From the NCBI RefSeq assembly GCF_900187285.1, contig NZ_LT906470.1:1379501-1443500 (forward strand): a stretch of 64,000 nucleotides of DNA, in the 5' to 3' direction. Below are positions 35,176-45,056 of the stretch, piece by piece. The position numbers and the translations under genes are program-made. The stretch's first letter is position 1. Every line of letters starts with the position of its first letter. The notes under the pieces are model-generated. The model was not told the origin of the DNA, made no database searches, and saw only the letters and a program-made list of their open reading frames with translations. Source of the stretch: Veillonella rodentium. Lineage in GTDB: Bacteria > Bacillota > Negativicutes > Veillonellales > Veillonellaceae.

Positions 35176-36705
35176 TTATAATGGAATATTACCATGTTTC
35201 TTTGGAGCACGGTTTTCGCGTTTGCTTGCAAGCATTGCCAAAGCGTTGATAACTGCCGGACGAGTTTGTTTTGGTTCGATAACAACGTCTACGAAGCCAC
35301 GTTCTGCAGCTTTGTATGGAGTTGCGAACTCTTCCACATATTTAGCTGTTTTTTCCTCTTTATCTTCATCTTTTCTGAAGATGATATTAGCAGCACCTGC
35401 AGGTCCCATTACAGCGATTTCGGATGTAGGCCAAGCATATACTTGATCAGCGCCCAAATCTTGGGAACACATAGCTAAGTAGGAACCACCATACGCTTTA
35501 CGAGTGATAACAGTAATTTTTGGAACTGTTGCTTCAGAGTAAGCATACAACATCTTCGCACCATGACGAATGATACCGCCCCATTCTTGATTTGTGCCAG
35601 GCAAGAAACCAGGAACGTCAACAAAGTTAACGATTGGAATATTGAAAGCATCACAGAAACGGATGAAACGGGAAGATTTATCGGATGCGTTGATGTCCAA
35701 GCAACCCGCCATAACTTTAGGTTGGTTAGCGATTATACCAACGGACTGACCGTCAAAACGTGCGAAACAAGTGATGATATTTGTTGCATAGAATGGTTGT
35801 ACTTCATAGAATTCACCATTATCTACTGTTGCAGCAATAACATCCTTCATATCGTAAGGCATATTGCTGTTATCAGGCAACAAGCTATTTAAAGCTTCAT
35901 CTTCACGAGTTGGGTCATCACCGGTATCTACTAATGGAGCATCTTCCATATTGTTGGATGGCAAGAAGCCTAATAAGTAGCGAATCTGCGCGATGCAGTC
36001 ATCTTCATCTTCAGCTGCAAAGTGAGCAACACCGGACACGGAGTTGTGAGCCATTGCGCCACCAAGATCTTCAGCCGTTACTTCTTCACCGGTTACAGAT
36101 TTAATTACTGCCGGACCAGTGATAAACATTTGAGATGTATTTTTTACCATGTAGATAAAGTCAGTCAATGCTGGAGAATATACAGCACCGCCTGCACATG
36201 GTCCCATGATTACGGAAATTTGTGGAATAACACCGGATGCATTTGTATTTTCAAAGAAAATTTTACCGTAACCAGCAAGCGCATCTACCGCTTCTTGAAT
36301 ACGAGCCCCGCCGGAATCATTGATACCAACAATAGGCGCACCCATTTTCATTGCTAAACGTTGTACTTTAACGATTTTAGCAGCATGCATTTCACCAAGA
36401 GAACCACCTTCTACGGTGAAGTCTTGTGCAAATGCATACACCAAACGACCGTCAATAGTACCATAACCGGTTACAACACCTTCGCCAGGTAATTCTTTCT
36501 TTTCTTGACCGAAGTTAACACAACGATGTTTAACAAATTGATCAAGTTCAACGAAAGAATTGTCGTCGAATAATTTCGCCAAACGTTCACGAGCAGTCAT
36601 TTTGCCTTGAGAATGTTGTTTTTCGACGCGTTTTTCACCGCCACCAGCCTTTACTTTAGCTAGTTTTTCGTGCAATAACTCGATTTTTTCCTGCACTGTT
36701 GCCAT
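35176..36705 (-). CDS. mmdA: Methylmalonyl-CoA decarboxylase alpha subunit (carboxyltransferase)
   Basis: A 509-residue carboxyltransferase of the PccB/AccD5-like family that moves CO2 from (S)-methylmalonyl-CoA to biotin. The two crotonase-like halves are visible, with GVVTGYGTIDGRLVYAFAQDFTVEGGSLGE and INDSGGARIQE in the first, and VDVPGFLPGTNQEWGGIIRHGAKMLYAYSEATVPK with GGSYLAMCSQDLGAD in the second. Length equals the known V. parvula subunit. A promoter-like element at 36740-36768 precedes it. Confidence 0.96.
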   Translation of the reverse strand: MATVQEKIELLHEKLAKVKAGGGEKRVEKQHSQGKMTARERLAKLFDDNSFVELDQFVKHRCVNFGQEKKELPGEGVVTGYGTIDGRLVYAFAQDFTVEGGSLGEMHAAKIVKVQRLAMKMGAPIVGINDSGGARIQEAVDALAGYGKIFFENTNASGVIPQISVIMGPCAGGAVYSPALTDFIYMVKNTSQMFITGPAVIKSVTGEEVTAEDLGGAMAHNSVSGVAHFAAEDEDDCIAQIRYLLGFLPSNNMEDAPLVDTGDDPTREDEALNSLLPDNSNMPYDMKDVIAATVDNGEFYEVQPFYATNIITCFARFDGQSVGIIANQPKVMAGCLDINASDKSSRFIRFCDAFNIPIVNFVDVPGFLPGTNQEWGGIIRHGAKMLYAYSEATVPKITVITRKAYGGSYLAMCSQDLGADQVYAWPTSEIAVMGPAGAANIIFRKDEDKEEKTAKYVEEFATPYKAAERGFVDVVIEPKQTRPAVINALAMLASKRENRAPKKHGNIPL

Positions 36706-36739
36706 TATAGCACCTCCAAATAAAACTTGTTACATCATC

Positions 36740-36768
36740 ATTTTATTTCATAAATAAATAAAGTTCAA
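36740..36768 (-). promoter_or_regulatory. Probable internal promoter of mmdADECB
   Basis: The -35 TTGAAC (36763-36768) and -10 TAAAAT (36740-36745) are separated by 17 bases, in the 151-base AT-rich gap between the epimerase gene and mmdA. Confidence 0.6.
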
Positions 36769-36856
36769 GCATATATACATATTTAATATATAAATACCAG
36801 TTATATGAATATGTATATCTATAACTCATATATAATGATATGTTTCAAGTACTGTA

Positions 36857-37279
36857 TTATTTCATACGTTGACATAATTCAAGCAATACGCCACCTGTTG
36901 CTTTAGGATGAACGAAAGCAATGGAGGAACCGCCTGCACCGTAACGAGGTTTTTCGTCAATCATACGAATACCTTTAGCCATCAAATCAGCAATAGCGTT
37001 TTCAATATTATCTACGCGTAAAGCAACGTGTTGAATGCCGTCACGACCGCCATTCTTTTCGATAAATTTACCGATAGGGCCATCTGGAGTTGTAGTTTCC
37101 AAAAATTCGAGTTCTGCATCACCACAAGGGAAGAATGATACTTTTACTTTTTGTTCTTCAACAACTTCATCTTCAGGAAGATGTTGAATACCTAATGCGT
37201 TTTTATAAAATTCTTTCGTTGCTGCTAAATCATTTACACCAATACCGATATGGTCCACTTGTAATACTTTAAAAGCCAT
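36857..37279 (-). CDS. mce: Methylmalonyl-CoA epimerase
   Basis: A 140-residue VOC-fold metalloenzyme that interconverts (R)- and (S)-methylmalonyl-CoA. It opens VDHIGIGVNDL and shows GRDGIQHVALRVDNIENAI and VLLELCQ, which supply the metal ligands. It links the mutase (R-epimer) to the decarboxylase (S-epimer). It lies 52 bases after meaB and completes the chemical route. Confidence 0.94.
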   Translation of the reverse strand: MAFKVLQVDHIGIGVNDLAATKEFYKNALGIQHLPEDEVVEEQKVKVSFFPCGDAELEFLETTTPDGPIGKFIEKNGGRDGIQHVALRVDNIENAIADLMAKGIRMIDEKPRYGAGGSSIAFVHPKATGGVLLELCQRMK

Positions 37280-37331
37280 TTTGATTATCTCCTTTTATAA
37301 GGCTAAATCTCTCATGCTATGTAGTCGCCGT

Positions 37332-38270
37332 CTACTTTAGCACATTTGACATAACGCCGTTAACAACTGTATATGGATCGCTGGTGCGCTCATTTACAGC
37401 TGCCACTTGGCTATTAAATTCATCGCTAGTGACTATTTTTTCCGCCACATAACGACCAATTTGCTCATTAATCATCGCGATGATTTCATCACGCGTACGT
37501 TCTGCCCGGCGAGCCTCCAACTCACCAGAGTCTTCAAGATACTCAAAATGTTCATCCAAGGCTTCAATGAGTTCATCTACACCTTGATCTTTGCTGGCAA
37601 CAGTACGCTTAATCGGAGGTCTCCATTTGACTTCGCGAGAATCGAGATCAAGCATCATCTCGATTTCAACATTCAAACGATCGCAACCGTCCCGATCCGC
37701 TTTGTTGATAGCAAATACATCGCCAATTTCAAGAATCCCCGCCTTAATTGCTTGAATATCATCACCAAGGCCAGGCACAAGAACAACTAATGTGGTATCC
37801 GCATTTTTTACGATATCCACTTCCGATTGTCCTACACCTACGGTTTCAATGATGACGAGATCCATACCAAAGGCATCCATCAGCTTGACAACGTCCGCAG
37901 TTTTTTTAGACAAGCCGCCTAAACTACCGCGTGTCCCCATGCTTCGAATAAATACATTTTCATTTAACGTCAAATCATTCATTCGAATACGGTCCCCCAA
38001 GATAGCACCACCCGAGAATGGGCTAGTCGGGTCGATGGCAACGATGCCAATTTTTTTCCCCTGATCCAAATAATGTTTAACAACTTTATCGGTCAAGGTA
38101 CTTTTACCGGCACCAGGGGCCCCTGTAATACCGAGAATACGAGCACGACCTGTTTCAGGATAAATGGCCTTCATAATATCGATGGCATTATCATACTCAT
38201 TCTCTACAGCAGTAATGGACCGTGCTAAGGCTAGTCGAGAACCCTCAAATAGTTCTTTAACTAAATCCAT
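37332..38270 (-). CDS. meaB: MeaB G-protein chaperone of methylmalonyl-CoA mutase
   Basis: A 312-residue SIMIBI GTPase that loads and protects the B12 cofactor of the mutase. The Walker A motif is GAPGAGKST, with GILEIGDVFAINKADRDG for base recognition and SMGTRGSLGGLS as a switch region. The family was once called ArgK. The ATG at 38270 has AGGTGG eight bases upstream; GTG codons before it lie in that site. A hairpin (38303-38334) stands between it and the mutase small subunit. Confidence 0.93.
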   Translation of the reverse strand: MDLVKELFEGSRLALARSITAVENEYDNAIDIMKAIYPETGRARILGITGAPGAGKSTLTDKVVKHYLDQGKKIGIVAIDPTSPFSGGAILGDRIRMNDLTLNENVFIRSMGTRGSLGGLSKKTADVVKLMDAFGMDLVIIETVGVGQSEVDIVKNADTTLVVLVPGLGDDIQAIKAGILEIGDVFAINKADRDGCDRLNVEIEMMLDLDSREVKWRPPIKRTVASKDQGVDELIEALDEHFEYLEDSGELEARRAERTRDEIIAMINEQIGRYVAEKIVTSDEFNSQVAAVNERTSDPYTVVNGVMSNVLK

Positions 38271-38302
38271 TCGCCTCACCACCTATCTTAAAATATGGGA
38301 AT

Positions 38303-38334
38303 AGAGGGATTCAGCCGCACAGTTGAGTCCCTCT
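38303..38334 (-). repeat. Hairpin between the mutase small subunit and meaB
   Basis: Eleven-position arms (AGAGGGATTCA with TGAGTCCCTCT, one wobble) and a 10-base loop. No T run follows on the minus strand, so it is probably an mRNA structure rather than a stop. Confidence 0.5.
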
Positions 38335-38349
38335 CACCCATTAAATTAA

Positions 38350-38745
38350 TTATTTCACGTGTTCTTTAATGAATTTAACGATATCGCCGGTTGGTGTACC
38401 AGGAGTGAATACAGCAGCTACGCCGGCTTTTTTCAAGCCAGGGATATCAGCGTCAGGGATAACACCGCCGCCGATAACTAATACATCACCCATGCCTTTT
38501 TCTTTCAAAAGTTCAACAATTTTAGGGAACAATGTGTTATGAGCGCCGGAAAGAAGAGATAATGCTACTACATTAACGTCTTCAGAAAGAGCTGCTTCAA
38601 CGATTTGTTCTGGAGTTTGACGAAGACCTGTATAGATTACTTCGAAACCAGCATCGCGAAGAGCGCGTGCTACTACTTTTGCACCACGGTCATGACCATC
38701 AAGACCTGGTTTTGCTACAATTACTCTAATACGTTTTTCTGCCAT
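38350..38745 (-). CDS. mcmB: Methylmalonyl-CoA mutase, B12-binding small subunit
   Basis: A 131-residue cobalamin-binding domain. The motif DGHDRG (DxHxxG) supplies the lower histidine ligand of B12; SLLSGAHN and VIGGGVIPD are further family segments. This is the C-terminal domain of the usual single-chain mutase, here a separate gene. It must pair with the large subunit encoded just upstream. Confidence 0.95.
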   Translation of the reverse strand: MAEKRIRVIVAKPGLDGHDRGAKVVARALRDAGFEVIYTGLRQTPEQIVEAALSEDVNVVALSLLSGAHNTLFPKIVELLKEKGMGDVLVIGGGVIPDADIPGLKKAGVAAVFTPGTPTGDIVKFIKEHVK

Positions 38746-38773
38746 GATTTATTACCTCCGAAATTAGCCGATA

Positions 38774-40420
38774 TTATAATGTGGAATGAGCTTCGTATTC
38801 ACCGAATACTTCGCGCAACACATTACAAATTTCACCCAAAGTAGCATATGTTTTTACTGCTTCAAGAATTAATGGCATCAAGTTAACGTTTTCGTCAGCT
38901 GCGCCCGCTTTAAGTGCTGCCAATGCCGCATCAACTGCTACTTGATCACGTTTAGCACGAACCGCTTGAGTTTTCTTGGATTGGTTAGCACCAACGGAAG
39001 CATCTACACGAAGAAGATCTTTTGGTGCTTCTTCTTCAACTTGGAATTTGTTTACGCCAACGATTGTGCGTAAGCCGGATTCAACTTCCATTTGCCATTT
39101 GTAAGCGGATTCTTGAATTTCTTTTTGGATGTAGCCTTTTTCGATTGCTACTACAGCGCCGCCCATTTCATCAATTTTCTTGATGTATGCCATAGCTTCG
39201 TCATAGATAGCGTTAGTCATAGCTTCAACATAGTAGGAGCCGCCCAATGGGTCAACTACGTCAGCCAAGCCAGATTCGTAAGCCACGATTTGTTGAGTAC
39301 GAAGAGCTACTTGTACAGATGCTTCTGTAGGAAGAGCCAAAGCTTCGTCACGGGAGTTTGTATGTAAGGATTGAGTACCGCCCATTACAGCAGCTGCAGT
39401 TTGAAGCGCAACACGAACGATGTTGTTATCAACTTGTTGTGCAGTCAACATGGAACCAGCTGTTTGAGTATGTACACGAAGCATCATGGATTTTGGTTTT
39501 TTAGCACCAAAACGTTCTTTCATGATTGTTGCCCACAAGCGACGAGATGCGCGGAATTTAGCAACTTCTTCGAGTACGTTGTTATGAGCATTCCAGAAGA
39601 AGGAAAGACGACCAGCGAATGTATCAACATCAAGACCAGCTTTCAAAGCTGCTTCTACGTATGCGATACCATCAGCAATTGTAAATGCGATTTCTTGCGC
39701 TGCCGTGGAACCTGCTTCACGGATATGGTAACCGGAGATGGAAATAGTATTCCATTTAGGAACGTATTGAGAACAATATTCGAAGATATTAGTGATCAAA
39801 CGCATGGATGGTTTTGGAGGGAAAATGTAAGTACCGCGAGCTGCGTATTCTTTCAAAATATCATTTTGAATTGTACCTTTCAATTCAGTGGAAGGTACAC
39901 CTTGTTTTTCAGCTACTGCAATATACATTGCCAACAAAACAGACGCTGGAGCGTTGATTGTCATGGATGTGGATACTTTACCAAGGTCGATGCCGTCGAA
40001 CAAGATTTCCATATCTGCCAAGGAGTCAATAGCAACGCCTACTTTACCAACTTCGCCTTCAGCCATTACATCATCAGAGTCATAACCGATTTGTGTAGGC
40101 AAATCAAATGCACAGGACAAGCCTGTTGCACCGGATTCGATAAGGTAACGGTAACGTTTGTTGGATTCTTCAGCAGTTGCAAAGCCTGCATACATACGCA
40201 TTGTCCAGAAACGGCCACGGTACATAGTAGGTTGTACACCACGAGTATATGGATATTCGCCAGGCATACCCAAATCACGTTCATAGTCAAAGCCTTCGAT
40301 ATCAACCGGAGTATATACACGATTGTATTTCAAGTTTTGACGTTCTGGAGTTTTTACGCATTTTTCGTCACAAAGTTTGTTGTACTCAGCAATTTGGGCT
40401 TTTAAATTTTCGTAAGCCAT
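38774..40420 (-). CDS. mcmA: Methylmalonyl-CoA mutase, catalytic large subunit
   Basis: A 548-residue TIM-barrel subunit that rearranges succinyl-CoA to (R)-methylmalonyl-CoA with adenosylcobalamin. Family segments are [46 protein letters not shown] and [20 protein letters not shown]. The B12 domain is absent and supplied by mcmB, a split arrangement also common in archaea. The gene lies 28 bases after the CoA-transferase. Confidence 0.96.
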   Translation of the reverse strand: MAYENLKAQIAEYNKLCDEKCVKTPERQNLKYNRVYTPVDIEGFDYERDLGMPGEYPYTRGVQPTMYRGRFWTMRMYAGFATAEESNKRYRYLIESGATGLSCAFDLPTQIGYDSDDVMAEGEVGKVGVAIDSLADMEILFDGIDLGKVSTSMTINAPASVLLAMYIAVAEKQGVPSTELKGTIQNDILKEYAARGTYIFPPKPSMRLITNIFEYCSQYVPKWNTISISGYHIREAGSTAAQEIAFTIADGIAYVEAALKAGLDVDTFAGRLSFFWNAHNNVLEEVAKFRASRRLWATIMKERFGAKKPKSMMLRVHTQTAGSMLTAQQVDNNIVRVALQTAAAVMGGTQSLHTNSRDEALALPTEASVQVALRTQQIVAYESGLADVVDPLGGSYYVEAMTNAIYDEAMAYIKKIDEMGGAVVAIEKGYIQKEIQESAYKWQMEVESGLRTIVGVNKFQVEEEAPKDLLRVDASVGANQSKKTQAVRAKRDQVAVDAALAALKAGAADENVNLMPLILEAVKTYATLGEICNVLREVFGEYEAHSTL

Positions 40421-40448
40421 GTTTTCATCATCCTCCTAATAAAACAGG

Positions 40449-41954
40449 TTATTTTTTCATGCTTCCAGTTTCTGTGAAGCGTTTATGCCAAGAAAGAGCT
40501 TCGTCAAGCAACATAGGTGTATGGGCATTTTTTGTTGCTGCTAATGCTTTTTCTAGGTATTCAGTTAACATTGGTTTGTAGTCCGGGTGAGCACATTTTT
40601 CAATGATTAAACGAGCTCTTTCCACTGGGCTCAAACCACGACAATCGGCAACACCTTGTTCTGTACAGAAAATCATAGTGTCATGTTCTGGGTGATCCAC
40701 ATGGGATACATATGGAACGATAGAACTGATGTCGCCATTTTTAGCAACGGAGTTAGTACAGAAGATAGTGAGATATGCACTACGTGCAAAGTCACCAGAT
40801 CCGCCAACACCATTCATCATTTTACTACCCATGATATGAGTAGAGTTTACATTGCCAAAAATATCAAATTCGATAGCGGTATTCATGGCAATGACACCAA
40901 TACGGCGAGCGATACCAGGGTTGTTGGAAATTTCTTGCGGACGAAGAATAATCTTTTTACGATATTCATCGATATTATTATAGAAACGTTTCAACCCATC
41001 CGGAGAAGGACTCAATGCAGTACCGGAACATACTGTTACCTTACCAGCATCGATTAAATCAAACATACCGTCTTGAATTACTTCTGTATAAATGGATAAA
41101 TCTTTGAACGGGCCTTGAGCCAAGCCGCTGATTACGGCATTTGCTACAGAACCTACACCGGATTGCAATGGAAGCAAGTTTTGAGGCAAACGGCCTTCTG
41201 CAATTTCTTGTTCAAAGAATTTGATAAGATGCTGACTCATCGCCTTTGCATCATCATCAATAGCAGCCAAAGGTCTAGTTGTATCAGGTACATCACTCGG
41301 AACCACGGCAATAATTTTGCTAGGGTCACAAGGGATTGCATCTGTACCGATGCGATCTCCGGCCTGTTCCAACGGAATTGGTTTACGATGTGGTGGGTCC
41401 AACGGTTCATAGATATCGTGCATGCCAACTAAAGATAATGGTTGAGATACATTCACTTCTACGATAACTTTTTTAGCCTGACTGACAAATGTCGGGGAAT
41501 TACCAACAGATGTGGTCGGTACTAAAGAACCGTCTTCGTTGATTTGACATACTTCAATAATCGCTACATCCAAATCTCCGAAGAATCCGTAACGAATATT
41601 TTGTGCCATTGTGCTCAAATGCATGTCGACATATTTAACATCCCCACCATTTAAAGCCTTCCGCATATCTTTATTGGTTTGATATGGAAAGCGGCGATTA
41701 ATACCATTAGCACGTGTTAACGCACCATCAGCTTCATCACCTACAGAAGCACCTGTCCATAAATCGATTTTGAATGGTTCCTTTTCCATTCGTTCTGCCA
41801 AAGCCAATGGTACAACTTTTGCATAGCCCGATGGTGTAAAGCCGGAAATACCAACTTTGTCATTAGGGTTAATCAACTGAGCTGCATCATAAGCAGTGAC
41901 AATTTTACCTTGCAGGTCCACATTTTTTACGCGGTCTTTGATGTCTATCACCAT
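40449..41954 (-). CDS. Propionyl-CoA:succinate CoA-transferase (acetyl-CoA hydrolase/transferase family)
   Basis: A 501-residue class I CoA-transferase. Family landmarks are KVGISGFTPSGYAKVVP, YTEVIQDGMFDLID (holding the likely catalytic glutamate), IMGSKMMNGVGGSGDFARSAYL and TEQGVADCRGLSPVERA. Position ahead of the mutase argues for propionyl-CoA:succinate transfer, which closes the cycle by releasing propionate and re-forming succinyl-CoA. An acetyl-CoA:succinate specificity cannot be excluded. The ATG at 41954 has AAAGGAG six bases upstream. It is first in the propionate unit. Confidence 0.88.
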   Translation of the reverse strand: MVIDIKDRVKNVDLQGKIVTAYDAAQLINPNDKVGISGFTPSGYAKVVPLALAERMEKEPFKIDLWTGASVGDEADGALTRANGINRRFPYQTNKDMRKALNGGDVKYVDMHLSTMAQNIRYGFFGDLDVAIIEVCQINEDGSLVPTTSVGNSPTFVSQAKKVIVEVNVSQPLSLVGMHDIYEPLDPPHRKPIPLEQAGDRIGTDAIPCDPSKIIAVVPSDVPDTTRPLAAIDDDAKAMSQHLIKFFEQEIAEGRLPQNLLPLQSGVGSVANAVISGLAQGPFKDLSIYTEVIQDGMFDLIDAGKVTVCSGTALSPSPDGLKRFYNNIDEYRKKIILRPQEISNNPGIARRIGVIAMNTAIEFDIFGNVNSTHIMGSKMMNGVGGSGDFARSAYLTIFCTNSVAKNGDISSIVPYVSHVDHPEHDTMIFCTEQGVADCRGLSPVERARLIIEKCAHPDYKPMLTEYLEKALAATKNAHTPMLLDEALSWHKRFTETGSMKK

Positions 41955-42031
41955 AACCATCTCCTTTAAGAGTAACATTGTTAAACGACAATTGAATCTC
42001 TTTGGTCTAATACGTTCCTTAAACCGACTTC

Positions 42032-42061
42032 ATCGTAGTCCTATTACAGGTGTATTGTCAA
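42032..42061 (-). promoter_or_regulatory. Promoter of the CoA-transferase-mutase operon
   Basis: A perfect -35 TTGACA (42056-42061) and -10 TACGAT (42032-42037) with 18-base spacing. The leader is about 75 bases. Confidence 0.65.
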
Positions 42062-42065
42062 CTTA

Positions 42066-42117
42066 TATGACTAAAATGTATTTTTTATCACACTTCCCCT
42101 ATGCATTATGACTAAAA
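42066..42117. repeat. Direct repeats TATGACTAAAA upstream of the propionate promoter
   Basis: Two identical 11-base copies (42066-42076 and 42107-42117) are 41 bases apart, about four helical turns, just upstream of the -35. The second forms part of TGACT-AAA-AGTCA (42109-42121). Confidence 0.5.
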
Positions 42118-42321
42118 GTCATCAATTTTCACATTTTTATATAAGATACATTCACACCGTTATAACTCACAGGAATTATCGATATACTCAGTATATAGTA
42201 ATATTTTATGGGCAATCAGAAATTTCATATACAAGATATAGAAAAATCCAAATATAAAATAGCACTATATACTATACTACGGATTCTACAATACACCTCC
42301 CTCATATCATTACATTGAGAT

Positions 42322-42388
42322 ACAAAAAACCGATTTTCAAATGTAAAACTATAATGTGTAATTATGTCTAACATTAGAAAATCGGTTT
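42322..42388 (-). terminator. Terminator after the O-antigen ligase-like gene
   Basis: Arms of about 18 bases (42327-42344 with 42370-42388; one internal mismatch) enclose a loop of about 25 bases, followed by TTTTTT on the minus strand. It ends the lon-to-ligase transcript. Confidence 0.75.
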
Positions 42389-42473
42389 ATGTTGAATAAC
42401 ATACAGACCTACTCAAGGTATGTATAAATTATACCATTTATAAAGTTGTATAGCTACCATCGGCACTTGTTAT

Positions 42474-43730
42474 TTACGCATCTTTGGATGCGGCGGTATT
42501 CTCATTTTGTATAAATTCCACTTTCACAAAAGCCCCTACCCATCCTAAGAGCTGCCAAAATGTAATGGTCACCTGATGACTGTAAAGTTCAAAGTCCGAT
42601 AGTCCGCTAAATAGAACACCTATGGCGAGAGCGCCCACACCGATCTGTGCAGCCTGACAGAATAAGTCGCCTTTCAATCGAATGGCGGTTACCACATGAC
42701 CGATAATAACCGTGAGGAATGTTAATAATCCGGGGATACCCGTCTCGGCTAATATATTCAAATATAAATTATGTGCATGGTACATCAGCACATGAGGAGC
42801 CTGAATATAATAGTTATAATTCGGATAAACCAGGAAAAATGTATTCCATCCTATACCGAAAACGGGATGTTCCCGCACGATGTACATGGTACTATCCCAT
42901 AGAGCCCAACGTAAGTCGGCTGATGTATCATGGCCTTGAAAGATTGACCACAAACGAGATGCAACCTCACCTTCGTAGCAGTATAAAATAAGCGGTATAG
43001 CCAACAAGGATAAAAATAGTCTGCGCTCTACAAAAATAGCCCAATACAGAATCATCGCCGCAAAACTGATCCAAATGCCTCTTGAATAGGTCAGTAACAT
43101 CGTCAAAAACAGGATAATGCCGATGACCGACATGGATACGACCTCCCGAGTCCGTTGCCACTTCATATACACCAGAATATAGCTGATACATACACTGAGC
43201 ACCATCAACAGGTAAGCACCGAGCAAATTAGGGTTTTGCAAGGTCGAGGCCATGCGCCTCATCAATTTTGGAAACTGTGTAGCATCCACCCAGTCTTTAA
43301 TATGTATATTAGGAATAAATATATACTGATAGATGCCGATCAGACAGACAAGAACGGCAGCACCTAAAAAGGCACGGAGGAAGTAATTCCACTGTTTCGG
43401 GCTTTGAATATAGGTACGGACCAGATAATACATACCACCGCCGGCTACGATTTGATAAAGCCAGCTCGAAACAGCCCATCCCCAATGGTCAGATAATATT
43501 GCTGAAAGTCCTGTCCAAGCCACAAAAACCATGACGCTCCAGGATAGAAATCCCGTAGGCAGGCTAAGCGATTTTTTCGAAATAAGATCGTACAGCGCAA
43601 AGCCGATAGCAGTCCACAACAAAACATCCCCCACCATCGGCTGTAACGGCATAGATACTACAACAGCATAGATGAGGCGCTCTATATAAAATGATATTTT
43701 TTTATGATTAGGGAGAAGTGCTAGTTCCAT
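42474..43730 (-). CDS. O-antigen ligase/polymerase-like membrane protein
   Basis: A 418-residue polytopic membrane protein of the Wzy_C (WaaL/Wzy) superfamily, with about 10-12 helices. The large periplasmic loop holds the signature IVREHPVFGIGWNTFFLVYP and HAHNLYLNILAETGIPGLL. Such proteins join O-antigen to lipid A core or polymerise polysaccharide; which is unknown. It supports an outer membrane with LPS. It is last in a long housekeeping transcript, nine bases after folC. Confidence 0.78.
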   Translation of the reverse strand: MELALLPNHKKISFYIERLIYAVVVSMPLQPMVGDVLLWTAIGFALYDLISKKSLSLPTGFLSWSVMVFVAWTGLSAILSDHWGWAVSSWLYQIVAGGGMYYLVRTYIQSPKQWNYFLRAFLGAAVLVCLIGIYQYIFIPNIHIKDWVDATQFPKLMRRMASTLQNPNLLGAYLLMVLSVCISYILVYMKWQRTREVVSMSVIGIILFLTMLLTYSRGIWISFAAMILYWAIFVERRLFLSLLAIPLILYCYEGEVASRLWSIFQGHDTSADLRWALWDSTMYIVREHPVFGIGWNTFFLVYPNYNYYIQAPHVLMYHAHNLYLNILAETGIPGLLTFLTVIIGHVVTAIRLKGDLFCQAAQIGVGALAIGVLFSGLSDFELYSHQVTITFWQLLGWVGAFVKVEFIQNENTAASKDA

Positions 43731-43739
43731 AATCTCACC

Positions 43740-45047
43740 TTAATGACTCAACTCATGGCTGAGCCATTGCCGAGCGTCCCCTAATATATACAGAGATCCG
43801 CATACGGCAATAATATCACCGGCTTGCGTATGTTTATATGCCAAGGATAAAGCCTCCGTTACGGAATCCGCCGTCTGAGCCGTTACGTTTGGTACAACCG
43901 TACGAATGCGTGTTACCAACGTTTCCGGCACCTCGGTACGTTCTGTCGGAGCCGGTACAACGATAACCGTATCACCCGATTTAACTACTTCCCGAATGAT
44001 ACCCTCTTCATCCTTATCCCGCAAAATAGCCATCACTAGTGTCTTCGTCTTGTCTTTAAACAGTTCCGCATATGTCAGATTAAAAGCTTCCGCACCGGCC
44101 GCATTATGAGCTCCGTCAAAAATAAAGGTGCGACCAAGTACAGGTCTCACTTCAAAGCGTCCCGGCCATGTTGCACGTGCAAATCCTTCACGCATCGTTT
44201 CCTCGCTGATATGTGAATCTTTCCGCATCAACAGGCGAACCGTCATCAATGCGCAGGCAAGATTCACGGATTGATGAATCCCGGCCATCGTCGTAAATAA
44301 CATAGCAGGAGCTTCGTGATCTGCACTGACGGTAATCATCTGACCGCCGGTCACCGCACTGCGACTATCGATACCGAAATCTTTATTGAAAGCATACAGC
44401 TTAGCATGTTTCTCTTTAGCAGTGTCTTCGATAACTCGAAACGGTGCATCCTGCGCGGCTGTAACTACAGGCACGTGAGACTTGATGATTCCCGCTTTAT
44501 GCCGTGCAATTTCTTCCACCGTATCTCCGCAATAGGCCTGATGATCGATCGACACATTTGTAATAACCGATATCTCCGGTGTGACGATATTCGTGGAGTC
44601 AAGTAAACCTCCGAGACCGACCTCGACAACAGCATAATCTACACCTTGTTCCTTAAAGAATAAAAACGCGGCTGCTGTCAACATCTCAAATTGTGTAGGC
44701 GATTCAACCCCATCCCGTATGATACGATCCACAGCATCCTTTACACGACAAATCAACTCAGCAAAAGCATTTTCCGTAATATTCGCATCGTTGATTTGAA
44801 TTCGTTCCGTATAGGATTGAAGGTGAGGCGATGTAAATCGCCCCACCCGTAATCCGCTTGTAAATAATGCATAGGAAATATATGTCGTTACCGAGCCCTT
44901 ACCATTGGTTCCGGTAACATGAACAATTTTATAGTCCTCCTGCGGGTTTCCAAGAGCCTCCATGAGGGCTGTAATCCGCTCCAGTCCCGGTTTAATACCA
45001 AATGATGATGCCTGTTCCAAATAGGCTAAGGCCTCTTTATATGTCAT
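43740..45047 (-). CDS. folC: Folylpolyglutamate synthase / dihydrofolate synthase
   Basis: A 435-residue Mur-ligase-like ATPase that adds glutamate to folates. The ATP loop is VTGTNGKGSVTTYISYAL near residues 44-61; FTSPHLQSYTERIQIN, VEVGLGGLLDSTN and FDGAHNAAGAEAF are family segments. Length is normal. It follows valS by nine bases, the usual valS-folC order of Firmicutes. Confidence 0.94.
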   Translation of the reverse strand: MTYKEALAYLEQASSFGIKPGLERITALMEALGNPQEDYKIVHVTGTNGKGSVTTYISYALFTSGLRVGRFTSPHLQSYTERIQINDANITENAFAELICRVKDAVDRIIRDGVESPTQFEMLTAAAFLFFKEQGVDYAVVEVGLGGLLDSTNIVTPEISVITNVSIDHQAYCGDTVEEIARHKAGIIKSHVPVVTAAQDAPFRVIEDTAKEKHAKLYAFNKDFGIDSRSAVTGGQMITVSADHEAPAMLFTTMAGIHQSVNLACALMTVRLLMRKDSHISEETMREGFARATWPGRFEVRPVLGRTFIFDGAHNAAGAEAFNLTYAELFKDKTKTLVMAILRDKDEEGIIREVVKSGDTVIVVPAPTERTEVPETLVTRIRTVVPNVTAQTADSVTEALSLAYKHTQAGDIIAVCGSLYILGDARQWLSHELSH

Positions 45048-45056
45048 ATAAACCTC

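Larger units (their letters stand above)
41955..42320. other. AT-rich region upstream of the propionate operon
   Basis: No gene is seen. It holds the operon promoter (42032-42061) and two direct repeats of TATGACTAAAA. The rest is low-complexity AT-rich sequence without a clear signal. Confidence 0.6.

Noticed and set aside
39371-40405. Long plus-strand open frame of 344 codons opposite the mutase gene
   Set aside because: It is fully antisense to mcmA, has a Cys/Phe-rich composition with no family resemblance, and lacks a ribosome site. Codon bias of the real gene explains it.
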